64,000 bases of DNA from JAPLFM01 sp964650885. Lineage in GTDB: Bacteria > Bacteroidota > Ignavibacteria > Kapaibacteriales > UBA2268. The notes below the pieces were generated by a model that did not search any database, was not told the DNA's origin, and saw only the letters and a list, made by a program, of their open reading frames with translations. Below, in pieces: positions 52,465 through 63,000 of this stretch. The position numbers and the translations under genes are program-made. The stretch covers positions 97,113-161,112 of the forward strand of contig CAZYXG010000002.1 of assembly GCA_964650885.1 (NCBI GenBank), read 5' to 3'. Within the stretch, counting starts at the first letter, position 1, and each line of letters starts with the position of its first letter.

Positions 52465-52683
52465 TTACTTGCTAATTAAAGTGAAGCAAATGAATAATGC
52501 GAAGAATGCAGCACCTTCAATTAGGGCAGCTGCAATAATCATCATTGTTTGTAATTTACCGAATGCTTCTGGTTGTCTTCCAGCTGCTTCCAATGCAGAA
52601 GCTGCTAATTTTCCAATACCAATACCAACTCCAATAAGTGCGATACCAGCGCCAATACCTGCTGCAAGATGAGCTAAATTCAT
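52465..52683 (-). CDS. atpE: F-type ATP synthase c subunit
   Basis: The 72-residue hairpin of two membrane helices forms the rotor ring. The ion-carrying acid is Glu56 in LIEGAAFFALF, and the loop is AAGRQPEAFGKLQ. The residues that mark Na+ rings (Gln in helix 1, Ser/Thr after the Glu) are absent: helix 1 reads GVGIGIGKL and Glu56 is followed by Gly. The ring is therefore predicted to be proton-driven. Confidence 0.95.
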   Translation of the reverse strand: MNLAHLAAGIGAGIALIGVGIGIGKLAASALEAAGRQPEAFGKLQTMMIIAAALIEGAAFFALFICFTLISK

Positions 52684-52743
52684 TGTATTCTCCTAGGATA
52701 AAAAATTATTTTTATGTTTAAAAAAGTTGTTTCAATTTCAAAT

Positions 52744-53805
52744 TTAATGATGTGCTGCTTCTTCTTCTGAATGATCGCCAATAGCTAAACCTGTAAAGAT
52801 ACAAGTTAACATTGTAAATACAAACGCTTGTAAAAAGCAAACTAATACTTCCAATAACAAGATAAAAACTGAGAACGGAACTATAGGAAGCGCGGCAAAA
52901 ACAGCTTTGTTTACTATTATTACGCCAGTAAGTGCTGCCAATATTAAGTGACCAGCAGTCATATTTGCAAATAACCTCATTGTCAAAACAAATGGTTTGA
53001 TTACAAAGTTAGACAATACTTCTAATGGAAACATTATCGGAAACATATACCAAGGAGCACCACCTGTAGCTAAATGGGCTACATAATGTTTAACCCCCCC
53101 TTCTTTGATACCAACGACATTTATTACTATAATAGAAATAAATGAAATAGCTCCGTTTATCCAGAAAGCAGAAGTTGCGGTGTGTCCACCAGGCAACATA
53201 CCAATATAATTCATTGTAGCAATAAAGAAAAATAGCACCACAAAGAATGGTAAGTATTTATCTGCGATTCTATTTGAAGGTAAATTTGGTCGAACAACTT
53301 CATCACGAAGGTAAAGCAATACGGTTTCAACTGCATTAGCTAACCCTGTAGGTGCTTTTAATTTGTTCTTTTTAGCAGCACTTGCTGCTTTTATGAAAAA
53401 GAAAGAAACTAAAATTACAGCAATAAATTCAAAAGCAACAAGATTTGTTATAGACATATCTAATGCTGGTGCATTGCCTGTTTCAATATTGATTACTTTT
53501 TTGTGTCCGTGTTCTTCTATGAATTTGAATTTACCGCTTTGTTCTAATGAATTTTCGCTACCGAAAACGTGCAATCCATTATCTACAAAAATAAAAGGCA
53601 AATCAAAAAGATGATAATTACTCCAAGTGAAACCATTATGGTCTTGTGTGCTTGAAAGAATTTCGTCTAACTCGCTTGGCTTATGCTCAGTATGAGCTGC
53701 GGCATTGTGAGAAGCAGAATCAGTAATAGAATGATTTTGTGGAACAGCTCCGTTATGATTTAATTCACCGTGCTGCAAAGAATCACTACTCAATTGACTC
53801 GACAT
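52744..53805 (-). CDS. atpB: F-type ATP synthase a subunit with long N-terminal extension
   Basis: The 353-residue a subunit carries the essential Arg (277) in FVLTMRLFANMTAGH next to the c ring. The first membrane helix begins only at about residue 118. The preceding region is His-, Asn- and Ser-rich (six His in the first 41 residues) and includes a hydrophilic beta-like part (HVFGSENSL...KKVINIETG). Extended N-termini are known in Bacteroidota/Chlorobi AtpB. The C-terminus is acidic and ends AHH. Confidence 0.94.
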   Translation of the reverse strand: MSSQLSSDSLQHGELNHNGAVPQNHSITDSASHNAAAHTEHKPSELDEILSSTQDHNGFTWSNYHLFDLPFIFVDNGLHVFGSENSLEQSGKFKFIEEHGHKKVINIETGNAPALDMSITNLVAFEFIAVILVSFFFIKAASAAKKNKLKAPTGLANAVETVLLYLRDEVVRPNLPSNRIADKYLPFFVVLFFFIATMNYIGMLPGGHTATSAFWINGAISFISIIVINVVGIKEGGVKHYVAHLATGGAPWYMFPIMFPLEVLSNFVIKPFVLTMRLFANMTAGHLILAALTGVIIVNKAVFAALPIVPFSVFILLLEVLVCFLQAFVFTMLTCIFTGLAIGDHSEEEAAHH

Positions 53806-53845
53806 TGTTTTCCGTTTTTATAAATATTTACAGATACAAATATAA

Positions 53846-54124
53846 CTACTTTTTAAGTTTATTCAGATAAAAAATTTCAACAAACATAAAAACAAAGTAA
53901 AAAAGAAAGAGGTAAGTTCCAAACCTAAACTCATTGAGATTAAAGTAGATAACTTTAGGAAGTAATAAAGCAATCAATAATAATGTGAAAAACTTTATGC
54001 TTGTTAAAAGCAAATATACTTTAAAACCATTTTTATTTTCTGGTTTGATTGTAGATTTTATAATAACAAATGATGCTAAAAAATTTACAAGTGTTATTGC
54101 AATAGCTGCTATTAAATCATTCAT
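53846..54124 (-). CDS. small membrane protein of the atp cluster (AtpI-like)
   Basis: This 92-residue protein has about three to four hydrophobic helices (DLIAAIAITLVNFLASFVII; VYLLLTSIKFFTLLLIALLLP; TYLFLFYFVFMFVEIFYL). It sits between the AtpZ-like gene and atpB, the position of AtpI-type assembly/Mg-uptake helpers in related clusters. The sequence is too diverged to name with confidence. Confidence 0.6.
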   Translation of the reverse strand: MNDLIAAIAITLVNFLASFVIIKSTIKPENKNGFKVYLLLTSIKFFTLLLIALLLPKVIYFNLNEFRFGTYLFLFYFVFMFVEIFYLNKLKK

Positions 54125-54127
54125 AAT

Positions 54128-54451
54128 CTAATCATCGTATTCTGTGCCACCGACTCCGAATCTTTTGACCAATTTAAAAAAGTTAAATAGGCCAACTAAA
54201 ATTCCAATAATTCCACCAATAAGAGAAAGGAAATTTGTAGTTTCCATTTTCGTATCAAAGTACATACCTATATATATGAATACAATAACTGTTACAAAAA
54301 GCTGAATTCCAACACCAAGCATAATAAAGCTATTTCTTATATATGGATCTGGTCTCTTTGAAGTTTTGTATGGGTTTTCTAAATCATCTTTTGCTTTGTC
54401 GGTGCTTTGCATTGATTTGCCAATGGCATTTAATTCTTCATCTTCCGTCAT
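54128..54451 (-). CDS. AtpZ/AtpI-family protein
   Basis: The 107-residue protein has a charged N-terminus and two membrane helices: NSFIMLGVGIQLFVTVIVFIYIGMYFD and SLIGGIIGILVGLFNFFKLVK, the pattern of the AtpZ family (F0F1-ATPase-associated gene 1). Members are thought to help assemble the c ring or move divalent cations. Its ATG overlaps the stop of the upstream protease gene (ATGA), so translation of the atp cluster is coupled to that gene. Confidence 0.8.
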   Translation of the reverse strand: MTEDEELNAIGKSMQSTDKAKDDLENPYKTSKRPDPYIRNSFIMLGVGIQLFVTVIVFIYIGMYFDTKMETTNFLSLIGGIIGILVGLFNFFKLVKRFGVGGTEYDD

Positions 54452-56469
54452 TTCAATTCGCTACTTATAAACTTGATAATTTCTACACTAAAAGTTTTAG
54501 AAATTTTTGCAAAATAGATTCCGTGAGGGAAATTTAAAGTGCTTAAATCCAAGGTAACAACGCCAGCCTTTCTTTTGGCAATTTCTTGTTCTGCTATCAT
54601 ATTTCCTGCTAAATCAAAGAATTCTATTTTTGCTGCTTCTTCATTCTGCAATATAAAAGAAAGTTCTGTAGGATTGAACAAGTAGTTTTGCTCGTTCACA
54701 AAACCACTTTCTCTTTCGTAAACGTATTTTTGAAGTAAATCTTGATTTACTCCGCTTGCTATTGTTGCAATTTTAATTGGAAATTTATAGTATGTGCCAC
54801 CGATTAAAGGGTATCTTTCATTCAAACTAGGAGTATTCATTAAAAAGTAACATTCTATTGAATCTATTGTTATATCAGCTTGAAGAATATCTACCACGTA
54901 CTGATTTTGTTTATTTGTTGGTATGAATGAGTATTCTTGGAAAAAACCATTTGAACTAATTTTAGCAAATAATTTCAAATCAACTAATTCCTCACTTTCC
55001 ACAAATGTCATAAATCTTTGGAACTTTTGAATTGGATATGAGTTCAGTTGCGAAGCAAATGAACCTGCAAACTTAGCTGCTTTAAAGAAATCTACTCTTC
55101 CAAATCCTTTCATAAAATTAGGATTATCTGGCAATTCACTTGCTTTTTCTAAATATTTTCTAACTTCCCAAGGTCTTAGGTGTGGGTGCACTGAAAGCAA
55201 AAGTGCGATACCACCAGCGAAACTTGGTGCCGAGAATGAAGTGCCTGCCACAGATGAATATGAATCCCATTTCCCAGGATTCACAGTTATAACTTCTTCG
55301 CCCTGAGTGACAAAGTTTGGTTTCACCGTTTTGCTATTAACTGGACCACGCGAAGATTTTTTGGCAAGGGTATCTCCATCTTTTTTCACAGAGCCAATTG
55401 CAAAAACAGAATCAGCATCGGCTGGAGTCAAAATAGTTTGTGGATCCCCACCGCTATTTCCAGCAGAAGTAATGCAAACTACTCCTTTTGCTGTAGCAAT
55501 ATTCAATGATTTAGCAATCAGAGTTTTGCTTCCAGTCAAATCCGAAAAATTATAGCTACTTAATTGCTCATCGAACTTCAAATAGCCAAGCGATGAAGTC
55601 AAAATATCTACTCCTTTGCTTTCTAGCCACTCAATTGAAGCAATATAATTATCTTCCTCAATATGTCTTTCGTAATTTAGATTTTCAGTTTTAGCTAAAT
55701 AGCATTTTGCTTTATTAGCTATACCTATCAAAGTATCTTGCCTTAATCCAACAACAGTTGAAAGCACCTGAGTTCCATGATTCTCTTGCTGTAAATGGTC
55801 TTGCACTTGATTATAGGTATTAGAATCATTACTAATAAAATCGTATTCGCCAAGAACATTTGCCCTATACAAAGCTTCGTGACCTCGCCATTTGAAACCA
55901 GTATCAATAAAGCCCATTATGATGTTATCGGCATTAACCCCAATTTTATGAAAGTCAATTGAATTGATTAATTTATTCTGATTGAATGACTTACCATAAT
56001 TATAAGCTCCAGTTTCATAAATCAAATTGCCACTATCGTCATAAAGATTTAGCTCTTTTTCTTCCATTGTTTCATTGCAGTTCATAGCAGTTAATTTGCT
56101 GTCTGCAAACTCAATTTTACTTACAAAGCTAAGTTGCTTTAACTGATTTATTTTGTTGGTGTCGCAATTTACCACAATATAATTGAACCAATTACTTACA
56201 ATTAATAGTTTGGCTGGAGTTTTAAGAATCGAATCTTTGTATCTTGAATTAACTGGTATATCTAAAGTGTCTAAATAATTAACACCAAGTGTTTTAATTC
56301 TTCTAGATATACTCTCTTTACTAAGTTTACTTAATATTTCATTCCTAATTGCAGAGTCTTGCAATGAAATATTTATTCCTTTGTCAGTAAAGTAAATGCG
56401 AAATTCTTTATTTTGTGAAAATAAAGAAGCATTAAGTAGGAAAGTAATTATTAAAATAATTTTAATCAT
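54448..56469 (-). CDS. secreted subtilisin-like serine protease (S8) with type IX sorting domain
   Basis: The 673-residue protein starts with a signal peptide (MIKIILIITFLLNASLFSQ). The catalytic triad is Asp189 (FIDTGFKWRGHEA), His231 (ENHGTQVLSTVVG) and Ser411 (AGTSFSAPSFAGG), with the oxyanion Asn338 in SAGNSGG. The C-terminal ~80 residues are a T9SS type A sorting domain (AKIEFFDLAGNMIAEQEI; NFPHGIYFAKIS). A TTG at 56487 would add 6 residues before the signal peptide and is less likely. Its stop overlaps the atpZ-like start by four bases. Role unknown: nutrient protease or processing enzyme. Confidence 0.92.
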   Translation of the reverse strand: MIKIILIITFLLNASLFSQNKEFRIYFTDKGINISLQDSAIRNEILSKLSKESISRRIKTLGVNYLDTLDIPVNSRYKDSILKTPAKLLIVSNWFNYIVVNCDTNKINQLKQLSFVSKIEFADSKLTAMNCNETMEEKELNLYDDSGNLIYETGAYNYGKSFNQNKLINSIDFHKIGVNADNIIMGFIDTGFKWRGHEALYRANVLGEYDFISNDSNTYNQVQDHLQQENHGTQVLSTVVGLRQDTLIGIANKAKCYLAKTENLNYERHIEEDNYIASIEWLESKGVDILTSSLGYLKFDEQLSSYNFSDLTGSKTLIAKSLNIATAKGVVCITSAGNSGGDPQTILTPADADSVFAIGSVKKDGDTLAKKSSRGPVNSKTVKPNFVTQGEEVITVNPGKWDSYSSVAGTSFSAPSFAGGIALLLSVHPHLRPWEVRKYLEKASELPDNPNFMKGFGRVDFFKAAKFAGSFASQLNSYPIQKFQRFMTFVESEELVDLKLFAKISSNGFFQEYSFIPTNKQNQYVVDILQADITIDSIECYFLMNTPSLNERYPLIGGTYYKFPIKIATIASGVNQDLLQKYVYERESGFVNEQNYLFNPTELSFILQNEEAAKIEFFDLAGNMIAEQEIAKRKAGVVTLDLSTLNFPHGIYFAKISKTFSVEIIKFISSELK

Positions 56470-56512
56470 TTTCTTCTTATCGTTCAATAAAAGACAATCT
56501 TAATCTGAAACA

Positions 56513-57211
56513 ATGAAACGAATACTAATCACTGGCGGTAGCAAAAGAATGGGAGCAGAAATTGCTGAAAAATTCCATTCTTTAGGTTGGGAAGTTATTA
56601 TTACATATAACACCACCATTCCACTTAAGCAAAATTACTTCAAAAAAGCATTCAAATGTAATCTAAATTCATCAAGTGAAATAAATAATTTATTCTCACA
56701 ATTGAATGAAGAAAACCTCATTCCAGATGTGCTGCTTAATAATTCAGGAGTATTCCCAAAGAAATCAAGTTTACAAGACTTAGAAGAAGCAATATGGGAC
56801 GATACAATGGATATAAATCTCAAGGCTCACTATCTCACATCGCAAGGATTTCAAAAAATAGCAGAGCAGGGAAGAATAATAAATATTTCCTCGCTTGGCG
56901 GCTTAGAGATTTGGAATCAAAGAATACCTTATAACGTTTCAAAAGCTGCTGCAATTCGACTCACAGAAGTTTTAGCCAGAGAGATGGCTCCTAAATTTTC
57001 TGTGAATTGTATTTGCCCAGGCACAATTATTTTGGGCGATAAACCAATTGAGCCAGTGCAGAATACCGAATCCAAAGTGCCTATGGGCAGACACGGGAAC
57101 ATAGATGATATGTTCGATTTAATTTATTTTTTTTCAACTGCAAGTAAATATATCACTGGTCAAATAGTAAATGTTGATGGTGGATATTCATTAGTTAAAT
57201 ATAGAGGATGA
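56513..57211 (+). CDS. short-chain dehydrogenase, pteridine-reductase/FabG-like
   Basis: The 232-residue SDR has the cofactor loop TGGSKRMG (7-14), the TGxxxRxG variant typical of pteridine reductases, then LLNNSG (74-79) and the catalytic Ser126/127, Tyr140 and Lys144 (INISSLGG; YNVSK), ending GQIVNVDGGYS. The TGxxxRxG loop favours a FolM/PTR1-like NADPH-dependent reductase, which would fit the folate theme (folP, metH), but FabG-like enzymes cannot be excluded. The next gene starts 4 bases downstream. Confidence 0.85.
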   Translation: MKRILITGGSKRMGAEIAEKFHSLGWEVIITYNTTIPLKQNYFKKAFKCNLNSSSEINNLFSQLNEENLIPDVLLNNSGVFPKKSSLQDLEEAIWDDTMDINLKAHYLTSQGFQKIAEQGRIINISSLGGLEIWNQRIPYNVSKAAAIRLTEVLAREMAPKFSVNCICPGTIILGDKPIEPVQNTESKVPMGRHGNIDDMFDLIYFFSTASKYITGQIVNVDGGYSLVKYRG

Positions 57212-57215
57212 TTTA

Positions 57216-58070
57216 ATGGAAGACTTTGAGTCACAACAACCTTTAAGAGCTTACGACAATCAAGAATTTTTAAATAGCAAAGAGGGAAGAACAATCAGAA
57301 TACTTTCTGAATACCTCTATCCAGATCAATATTTAAAGAAAAACCACATATATAACACTATTGTACTTTTCGGAAGTGCAAGATCTTTTTCAACTAAAAC
57401 TTGGCAAAAGAAAGTCAAAGAAATTGAAAAAAACTTAGTTAAACAAAAAGACCAAAAGAAATTAGCAATACTAGAAAAAGAATTTAGTAGAATGCAAAGA
57501 CTTCAATTCACTTGCAAATACTACGATGAAACAGTTGAGTTAATCAAGATGCTGACGAATTGGACAAAGACATTGCCACTTAATAAGAAATTTTACGTAT
57601 GTACTGGAGGTGGCGGTGGAATGATGGAAGCAGCTAATTATGGAGCATATAAAACAGGAAGTAAGAATATTGGTTTCAATATTCAATTACCTTTTGAGCA
57701 GCATCCAAACCCTTACATCACCCCTGAATTAAATTTTGAGTTCCATTATTTCTTTATGAGGAAATTTTGGTTTGCTTACTATGCAAAAGCAATGATTGCA
57801 ATGCCTGGTGGATTTGGTACTTTCGATGAGCTTTTTGAAATACTAACTTTGCAACAAACTAAAATATTAAGCAAGAAAGTTCCTATCATTCTTTATGGTA
57901 GCGACTTTTGGAATAAAACAATGAACTTTGAATTTCTTGCTGATATTGGTATGATTAGCTATGAGGATTTGGAGCTATTCCATTTTTCAGACTCACCAGA
58001 AGAAGCATTTGAATTTTTGAAAGTTGAACTTTCTGAACTATTATTTATTAATAACTCTTCAAACGAGTAA
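57216..58070 (+). CDS. LOG-family (TIGR00730-like) nucleotide-binding Rossmann protein
   Basis: The 284 residues contain the LOG hallmarks: IVLFGSAR, CTGGGGGMMEAANYGAY, and the PGGFGTFDELFE motif, preceded by an FHYFFMRKFWFAYYAKA helix. Family members remove ribose-phosphate from nucleotide monophosphates (cytokinin-activating type) or have unknown bacterial roles; lysine decarboxylase annotation is a misnomer. The N-terminal ~120 residues are longer than in short LOGs. The next ATG is 4 bases after its stop. Confidence 0.88.
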   Translation: MEDFESQQPLRAYDNQEFLNSKEGRTIRILSEYLYPDQYLKKNHIYNTIVLFGSARSFSTKTWQKKVKEIEKNLVKQKDQKKLAILEKEFSRMQRLQFTCKYYDETVELIKMLTNWTKTLPLNKKFYVCTGGGGGMMEAANYGAYKTGSKNIGFNIQLPFEQHPNPYITPELNFEFHYFFMRKFWFAYYAKAMIAMPGGFGTFDELFEILTLQQTKILSKKVPIILYGSDFWNKTMNFEFLADIGMISYEDLELFHFSDSPEEAFEFLKVELSELLFINNSSNE

Positions 58071-58074
58071 CGAA

Positions 58075-60057
58075 ATGAAAATCATCTATACATTAGTTTT
58101 ATTGATTGTATTCTTGAATATAAGTTTTTCCAAATGTGAATTGTCTTTGAGTAATGAGAAACCACAATCTGGAGATAAGATAGATTTATTCTATAAATCT
58201 GATGATAGATTCTCAAGTTTAGATAACTTATACGCCACAATTAACTTTTACAGTGAAATTGACAATCAACCCAAGCAAGAAGTGATAAAGCTTGTTTATG
58301 ACAAATCTATAAAAAAGCAAACTGCGAAATTAACTTTACCCAAAGAAGCAGTTTTCTTTACAATTAGTACCTTTGAGTATTTCCCCGCTTTAGATTCAAT
58401 AATTCTTTTCCCTATTAAAGAGCAACGAGACAACAATAGTGGTTCTGAATACTATTTCTTAGTTTATGACTTACATACGCCACTTAAACTTGCAAATTAT
58501 TTTGCTGCAAAGCAGGCACTGAAAGGAAATAATGCAATTAAAGCAGACTATAAGCTTGCAAAAAAATATTTGAATGAAGAGCAAAAAGCTTATCCAAACA
58601 GATTGACAGAACTATATGAAGTTTTAATTGAAACTCAAATCAATATTGCAAACGAACTTGAGTGCGATTATGAAACACTTTATTCAAAAATTTTAAATAC
58701 AGATTCACTCGATTTATTCGCTAAATTCGAAATAGAACAAATCCAGTTAATTACTAAAGACCACGCACCTAAGAAATTTCTTGAGTTAAATAAATTCAAC
58801 TACTTCTCTTATACTAAAAGTATTTTGAGTTTACTGAATGATTCAAAGCAGATAACCGATTCACTTCTGCAAACTAAGTCTATACTTGATTTTAAAACCA
58901 AAGATGAATTTTTGAAATATGTTTTTGATTTGCCTACAAACACAAAAACAGATTTAGACTTCATCACCAACTTGATAGACAACTATTACGATGACAATCT
59001 AAAATTTGAAACAAAACTTAATTTATTGCTGAAAGCAACTGAAATTGATGATTATTTCCAAGCAGAAAATCTGAAAAACAAATTGAAAGCAGCAGAACTT
59101 GCTAAAAAAATAATAACACTTTATGATAAGTATGCAATAGATAGTAAAGTAAGCTTGGCAGATATACAATACATAAGTCTATTCGACGATGCAAAAGTTT
59201 TGGATAACAATATATTTGTCTTAAAAAATCTTAACTTTGAAAGCACAACAAGCCAGCACTTGATAGCCGATGAATTAATGAAAAGATTGCTTTCTGGAAA
59301 AAAAATTATAGGCACTCTCGCATTCGACTTGTTCTTGAAACTCCGAACTGTTTATGTCGAAAAATATGGTGAAGATAAGAATTATAAATTACTGCTTCAA
59401 AAAATATTTTATCTAGCTGAAAGAGATAATCTGAATATGGAAGATTACTTCGATAATGCTATCAGTTCTAGTATTGGCGAAGTAATAAAAAATAACAACA
59501 ATTACTTGATCAATCTTAAAGCTGCCGATGAAGGATTTGAATATACCTTGGTGAATGATTTTGATTTTATGAAAGATGCTAATATCAAAAACATTAAAGA
59601 TTCTTCTGAAAACTTTAGCAACAATGGATATAAAATCATTTTCTATAAAAAGTCGGCTGGGAATTTCGAGCAATTTAAAGATTATATAGATGAAACTAGC
59701 TACTATATCAATCGAATAGCTCAATCTAATAACCAGAAAATAAGCATATACCCAATGATTAATTCTATTGGCAATAAAGCTATCTTTGAGAAAATAAAGA
59801 AAATAAAATCATTCGATTCAATTGAACTGAGGACTCTATTTTGTTTCGATAAAGAGCTAACTGCAATCCTTGATAAAGACGTAAATAGCGATTTCAACGT
59901 TCTTATTCTCAATAAAGAGAATAAAGTTAAATATGTTTTCTCAAAATTTCCGAATTTTGGAAACTCTAACTATGACAATTACTCAAAAACTATTTTGAGT
60001 ACCGAAGTTAGCGGAGAAATATTTAACTATTTTAAAAATGTTGATAAATTTGATTAA
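58075..60057 (+). CDS. large secreted protein of unknown function
   Basis: A signal peptide (MKIIYTLVLLIVFLNISFSKC) could also be a lipoprotein signal, with Cys21. Next is an Ig-like beta region (~22-130: LSLSNEKPQSGDKIDLFYKSD), then a long helical, TPR-like middle (~140-460) and a C-terminal alpha/beta part (~490-660) resembling a thioredoxin fold without a CxxC. Similar layouts occur in secreted thioredoxin-like proteins of Bacteroidota. An in-frame TTG at 58024 is less likely as start because it would bury the signal peptide. Its last base is the first base of metH's ATG, so the two are coupled. Confidence 0.7.
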   Translation: MKIIYTLVLLIVFLNISFSKCELSLSNEKPQSGDKIDLFYKSDDRFSSLDNLYATINFYSEIDNQPKQEVIKLVYDKSIKKQTAKLTLPKEAVFFTISTFEYFPALDSIILFPIKEQRDNNSGSEYYFLVYDLHTPLKLANYFAAKQALKGNNAIKADYKLAKKYLNEEQKAYPNRLTELYEVLIETQINIANELECDYETLYSKILNTDSLDLFAKFEIEQIQLITKDHAPKKFLELNKFNYFSYTKSILSLLNDSKQITDSLLQTKSILDFKTKDEFLKYVFDLPTNTKTDLDFITNLIDNYYDDNLKFETKLNLLLKATEIDDYFQAENLKNKLKAAELAKKIITLYDKYAIDSKVSLADIQYISLFDDAKVLDNNIFVLKNLNFESTTSQHLIADELMKRLLSGKKIIGTLAFDLFLKLRTVYVEKYGEDKNYKLLLQKIFYLAERDNLNMEDYFDNAISSSIGEVIKNNNNYLINLKAADEGFEYTLVNDFDFMKDANIKNIKDSSENFSNNGYKIIFYKKSAGNFEQFKDYIDETSYYINRIAQSNNQKISIYPMINSIGNKAIFEKIKKIKSFDSIELRTLFCFDKELTAILDKDVNSDFNVLILNKENKVKYVFSKFPNFGNSNYDNYSKTILSTEVSGEIFNYFKNVDKFD

Positions 60058-63000
60058 TGATTGAAAATAAATTCCACCAACTAAGCGAAATTTTAAAAAA
60101 ACGTATTCTAGTACTAGATGGTGCTATGGGTACTATGATTCAAAGGCACATTTTCCAGGAAGAAGATTACCGTGGGAATAGGTTTGTTGATTATCCTCAC
60201 GATGTGAAAGGCAATAATGACTTGCTTACTTTCACCCAGCCAGAAGCAATTGCTGAAATACACAGACAATATTATGCTGCTGGTTCTGATATAGTAGAAA
60301 CCAATACTTTCAATGCAAATGCTATTTCTCTTGCTGATTACCACATGCAAGATTTGGCTTATGAGCTTAATTTTGAATCTGCAAAATTATTACGTAAGGT
60401 TGCCGACGAATTTAATAGAAATGAGCCACACAAACCTAGATTTGTGGCTGGCTCTATCGGACCAACAAATCAAACCGCTACTCTTTCGCCCGATGTGAAT
60501 GATCCAAAATTTCGTAGAGTAACTTTCGATGCACTTGCCGAAGCTTACTATACCCAAATAAAGGGATTAGTAGATGGTGGTGTTGATATTCTTATGATAG
60601 AAACTATCTTCGACACTCTCAATGCGAAAGCTGGTATTTATGCAGCTAAAGAATATTTCAATAAAAATGGTGTTAGCCTACCAATCATTATTTCGGGAAC
60701 TATAGTTGACCAATCTGGGAGAACTCTTTCTGGTCAAACTTTGGAATCATTCCTAATATCTATTGAACATACTCCTAATTTATTGGCAGTTGGGCTTAAC
60801 TGTGCTTTGGGCTCGGAGCAGATGCGTCCATATATAGAAGAACTTTCCGATAAAGCTCCATTCTTCACTTCTCTTTACCCAAATGCTGGTTTGCCAAATG
60901 AATTTGGTGGCTATGACGAAACAGCCGAGATAATGTCCGATTTCTTAAAAGAATTTGGTGATGCTGGTTTTTTAAATATCGTTGGTGGTTGTTGCGGAAG
61001 TACACCAGAACATATAGCAGCAATTGCAAAAGCCGTTTCAACTATTAAACCTCGTGAGATTCCCAAAGACGAAAACAACTACATGAAGCTTTCTGGGCTT
61101 GAACCATTGATAGTTCGACCAGAAATGAACTTTGTGAACATTGGGGAAAGAACTAATATTTCTGGCTCATCTGTTTTTAAAGATTTGATTATTGCGGGCA
61201 ATTATGAAAAAGCACTGGCTATTGCTAAGCAACAAGTTGAAAATGGTGCTCAAATAATAGACATCAATATGGACGAAGGAATGCTCGATGGCGAAACTGC
61301 TATGCGAGATTTCTTGAATAGCATTGCTTCCGATCCAGATATATCTCGTGTTCCGATTATGATAGACTCTTCAAAATGGTCTGTGATAGAGTCAGGATTG
61401 AAATGTATTCAAGGTAAAGGAATTGTCAATTCTATCTCGCTGAAAGAAGGAGAAGATTCATTTAAAACCCAGGCTCGAAAAGTCTTGCAATATGGTGCTG
61501 CTGTAATTGTGATGGCATTCGATGAAACTGGACAAGCCGATACTGTCGAAAGAAAAATAGAAATTTGCCAAAGGGCTTATAATATTTTGGTTGATGAAAT
61601 TGGATTTAATCCTAGTGACATTATTTTTGACCCAAACATCTTAACTGTTGCCACTGGTATGGACGAGCATAATAACTATGCAGTAAATTACATAGAAGCA
61701 ACTCGCTGGATTAAGCAAAATCTTCCTTTTGCAAAAGTCAGTGGGGGAGTTTCAAACATATCATTTTCATTCCGTGGTAATAACCCAGTGCGTGAAGCAA
61801 TGCACTCTGCTTTCCTTTACCATGCTATAAAAGCTGGTATGGATATGGGAATTGTGAACGCAGGGCAGTTGGCAGTTTATCAGGAAATCCCAAAAGATTT
61901 ACTTGTTTTGGTTGAAGATGTTTTATTAAATCGAAATGCAGAAGCTACTGAAAAGTTAATTGAAAAAGCAGAATCATATAAAAGCCAAGATAAAAAAGAA
62001 GTCGCAATAGATGAATGGCGAACTAAATCGGTGCAAGAGCGATTGACTTATTCACTTATTAAAGGAATTGTAGAATTTGTTGAAGCTGATGCAGAAGAAG
62101 CACGATTGCAATATACTAACCCACTTGAGGTAATAGAAGGACCTTTAATGGCTGGAATGGATATAGTCGGCGATTTATTTGGCGAAGGTAAAATGTTCTT
62201 GCCGCAGGTAGTGAAATCGGCTCGTGTAATGAAAAAAGCAGTTGCTCATCTGATTCCATATATTGAAAAAGAAATGGCAAAAACTGGCAGTAGCAAATCA
62301 GGAAAAATTTTACTTGCCACTGTGAAAGGCGATGTACACGATATTGGGAAAAATATAGTAGGTGTTGTGTTGGCTTGCAATAACTTCGAAATTATTGATT
62401 TGGGAGTGATGGTGCCAGCTCAGAGAATTATAGAAGAAGCTATAAAACAGAATGCAGATATAATTGGGCTTAGCGGTTTGATTACTCCTTCGCTAGACGA
62501 GATGGTGCATGTGGCTAAAGAAATGGAGCGACAAGGTATTGATTTGCCATTAATCATAGGTGGTGCTACTACTTCGAGAGTTCATACGGCTGTGAAAATA
62601 GCACCTTATTTCAGCCAACCTGTAGTGCATGTGTTAGATGCAAGCAAATCCGTTGGTGTTGCTAGTAATCTAATGTCGAAAGTTAATAAAGTTGAATTCG
62701 CCAAAAATATAAAAGCAGAATACGATGAAATTAGAATAGCTCATAATGCTAGAAATAATGATAAGAATTTAATCTCATTAACCGAAGCTAGAGCTAATAA
62801 ATTAAAAATAGATTGGGCTAATTATGAAATTCCAAAGCCAAACTTAATAGGAAGAAAAGTTTATGTAGATTTTGATTTGACTGAATTAAGAAGCTATATT
62901 GATTGGACTTATTTCTTTTTGGCTTGGGAACTAAAGGGCAAGTATCCGAAAATATTTGACGACCCAGAAAAAGGAGTGGAAGCTCGTAAGATATTCGATG

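Noticed and set aside
52465..52683. Sodium-coupled ATP synthase
   Set aside because: The c subunit lacks the Gln and Ser/Thr ligands of Na+ rings; Glu56 is followed by Gly, fitting a proton ring.
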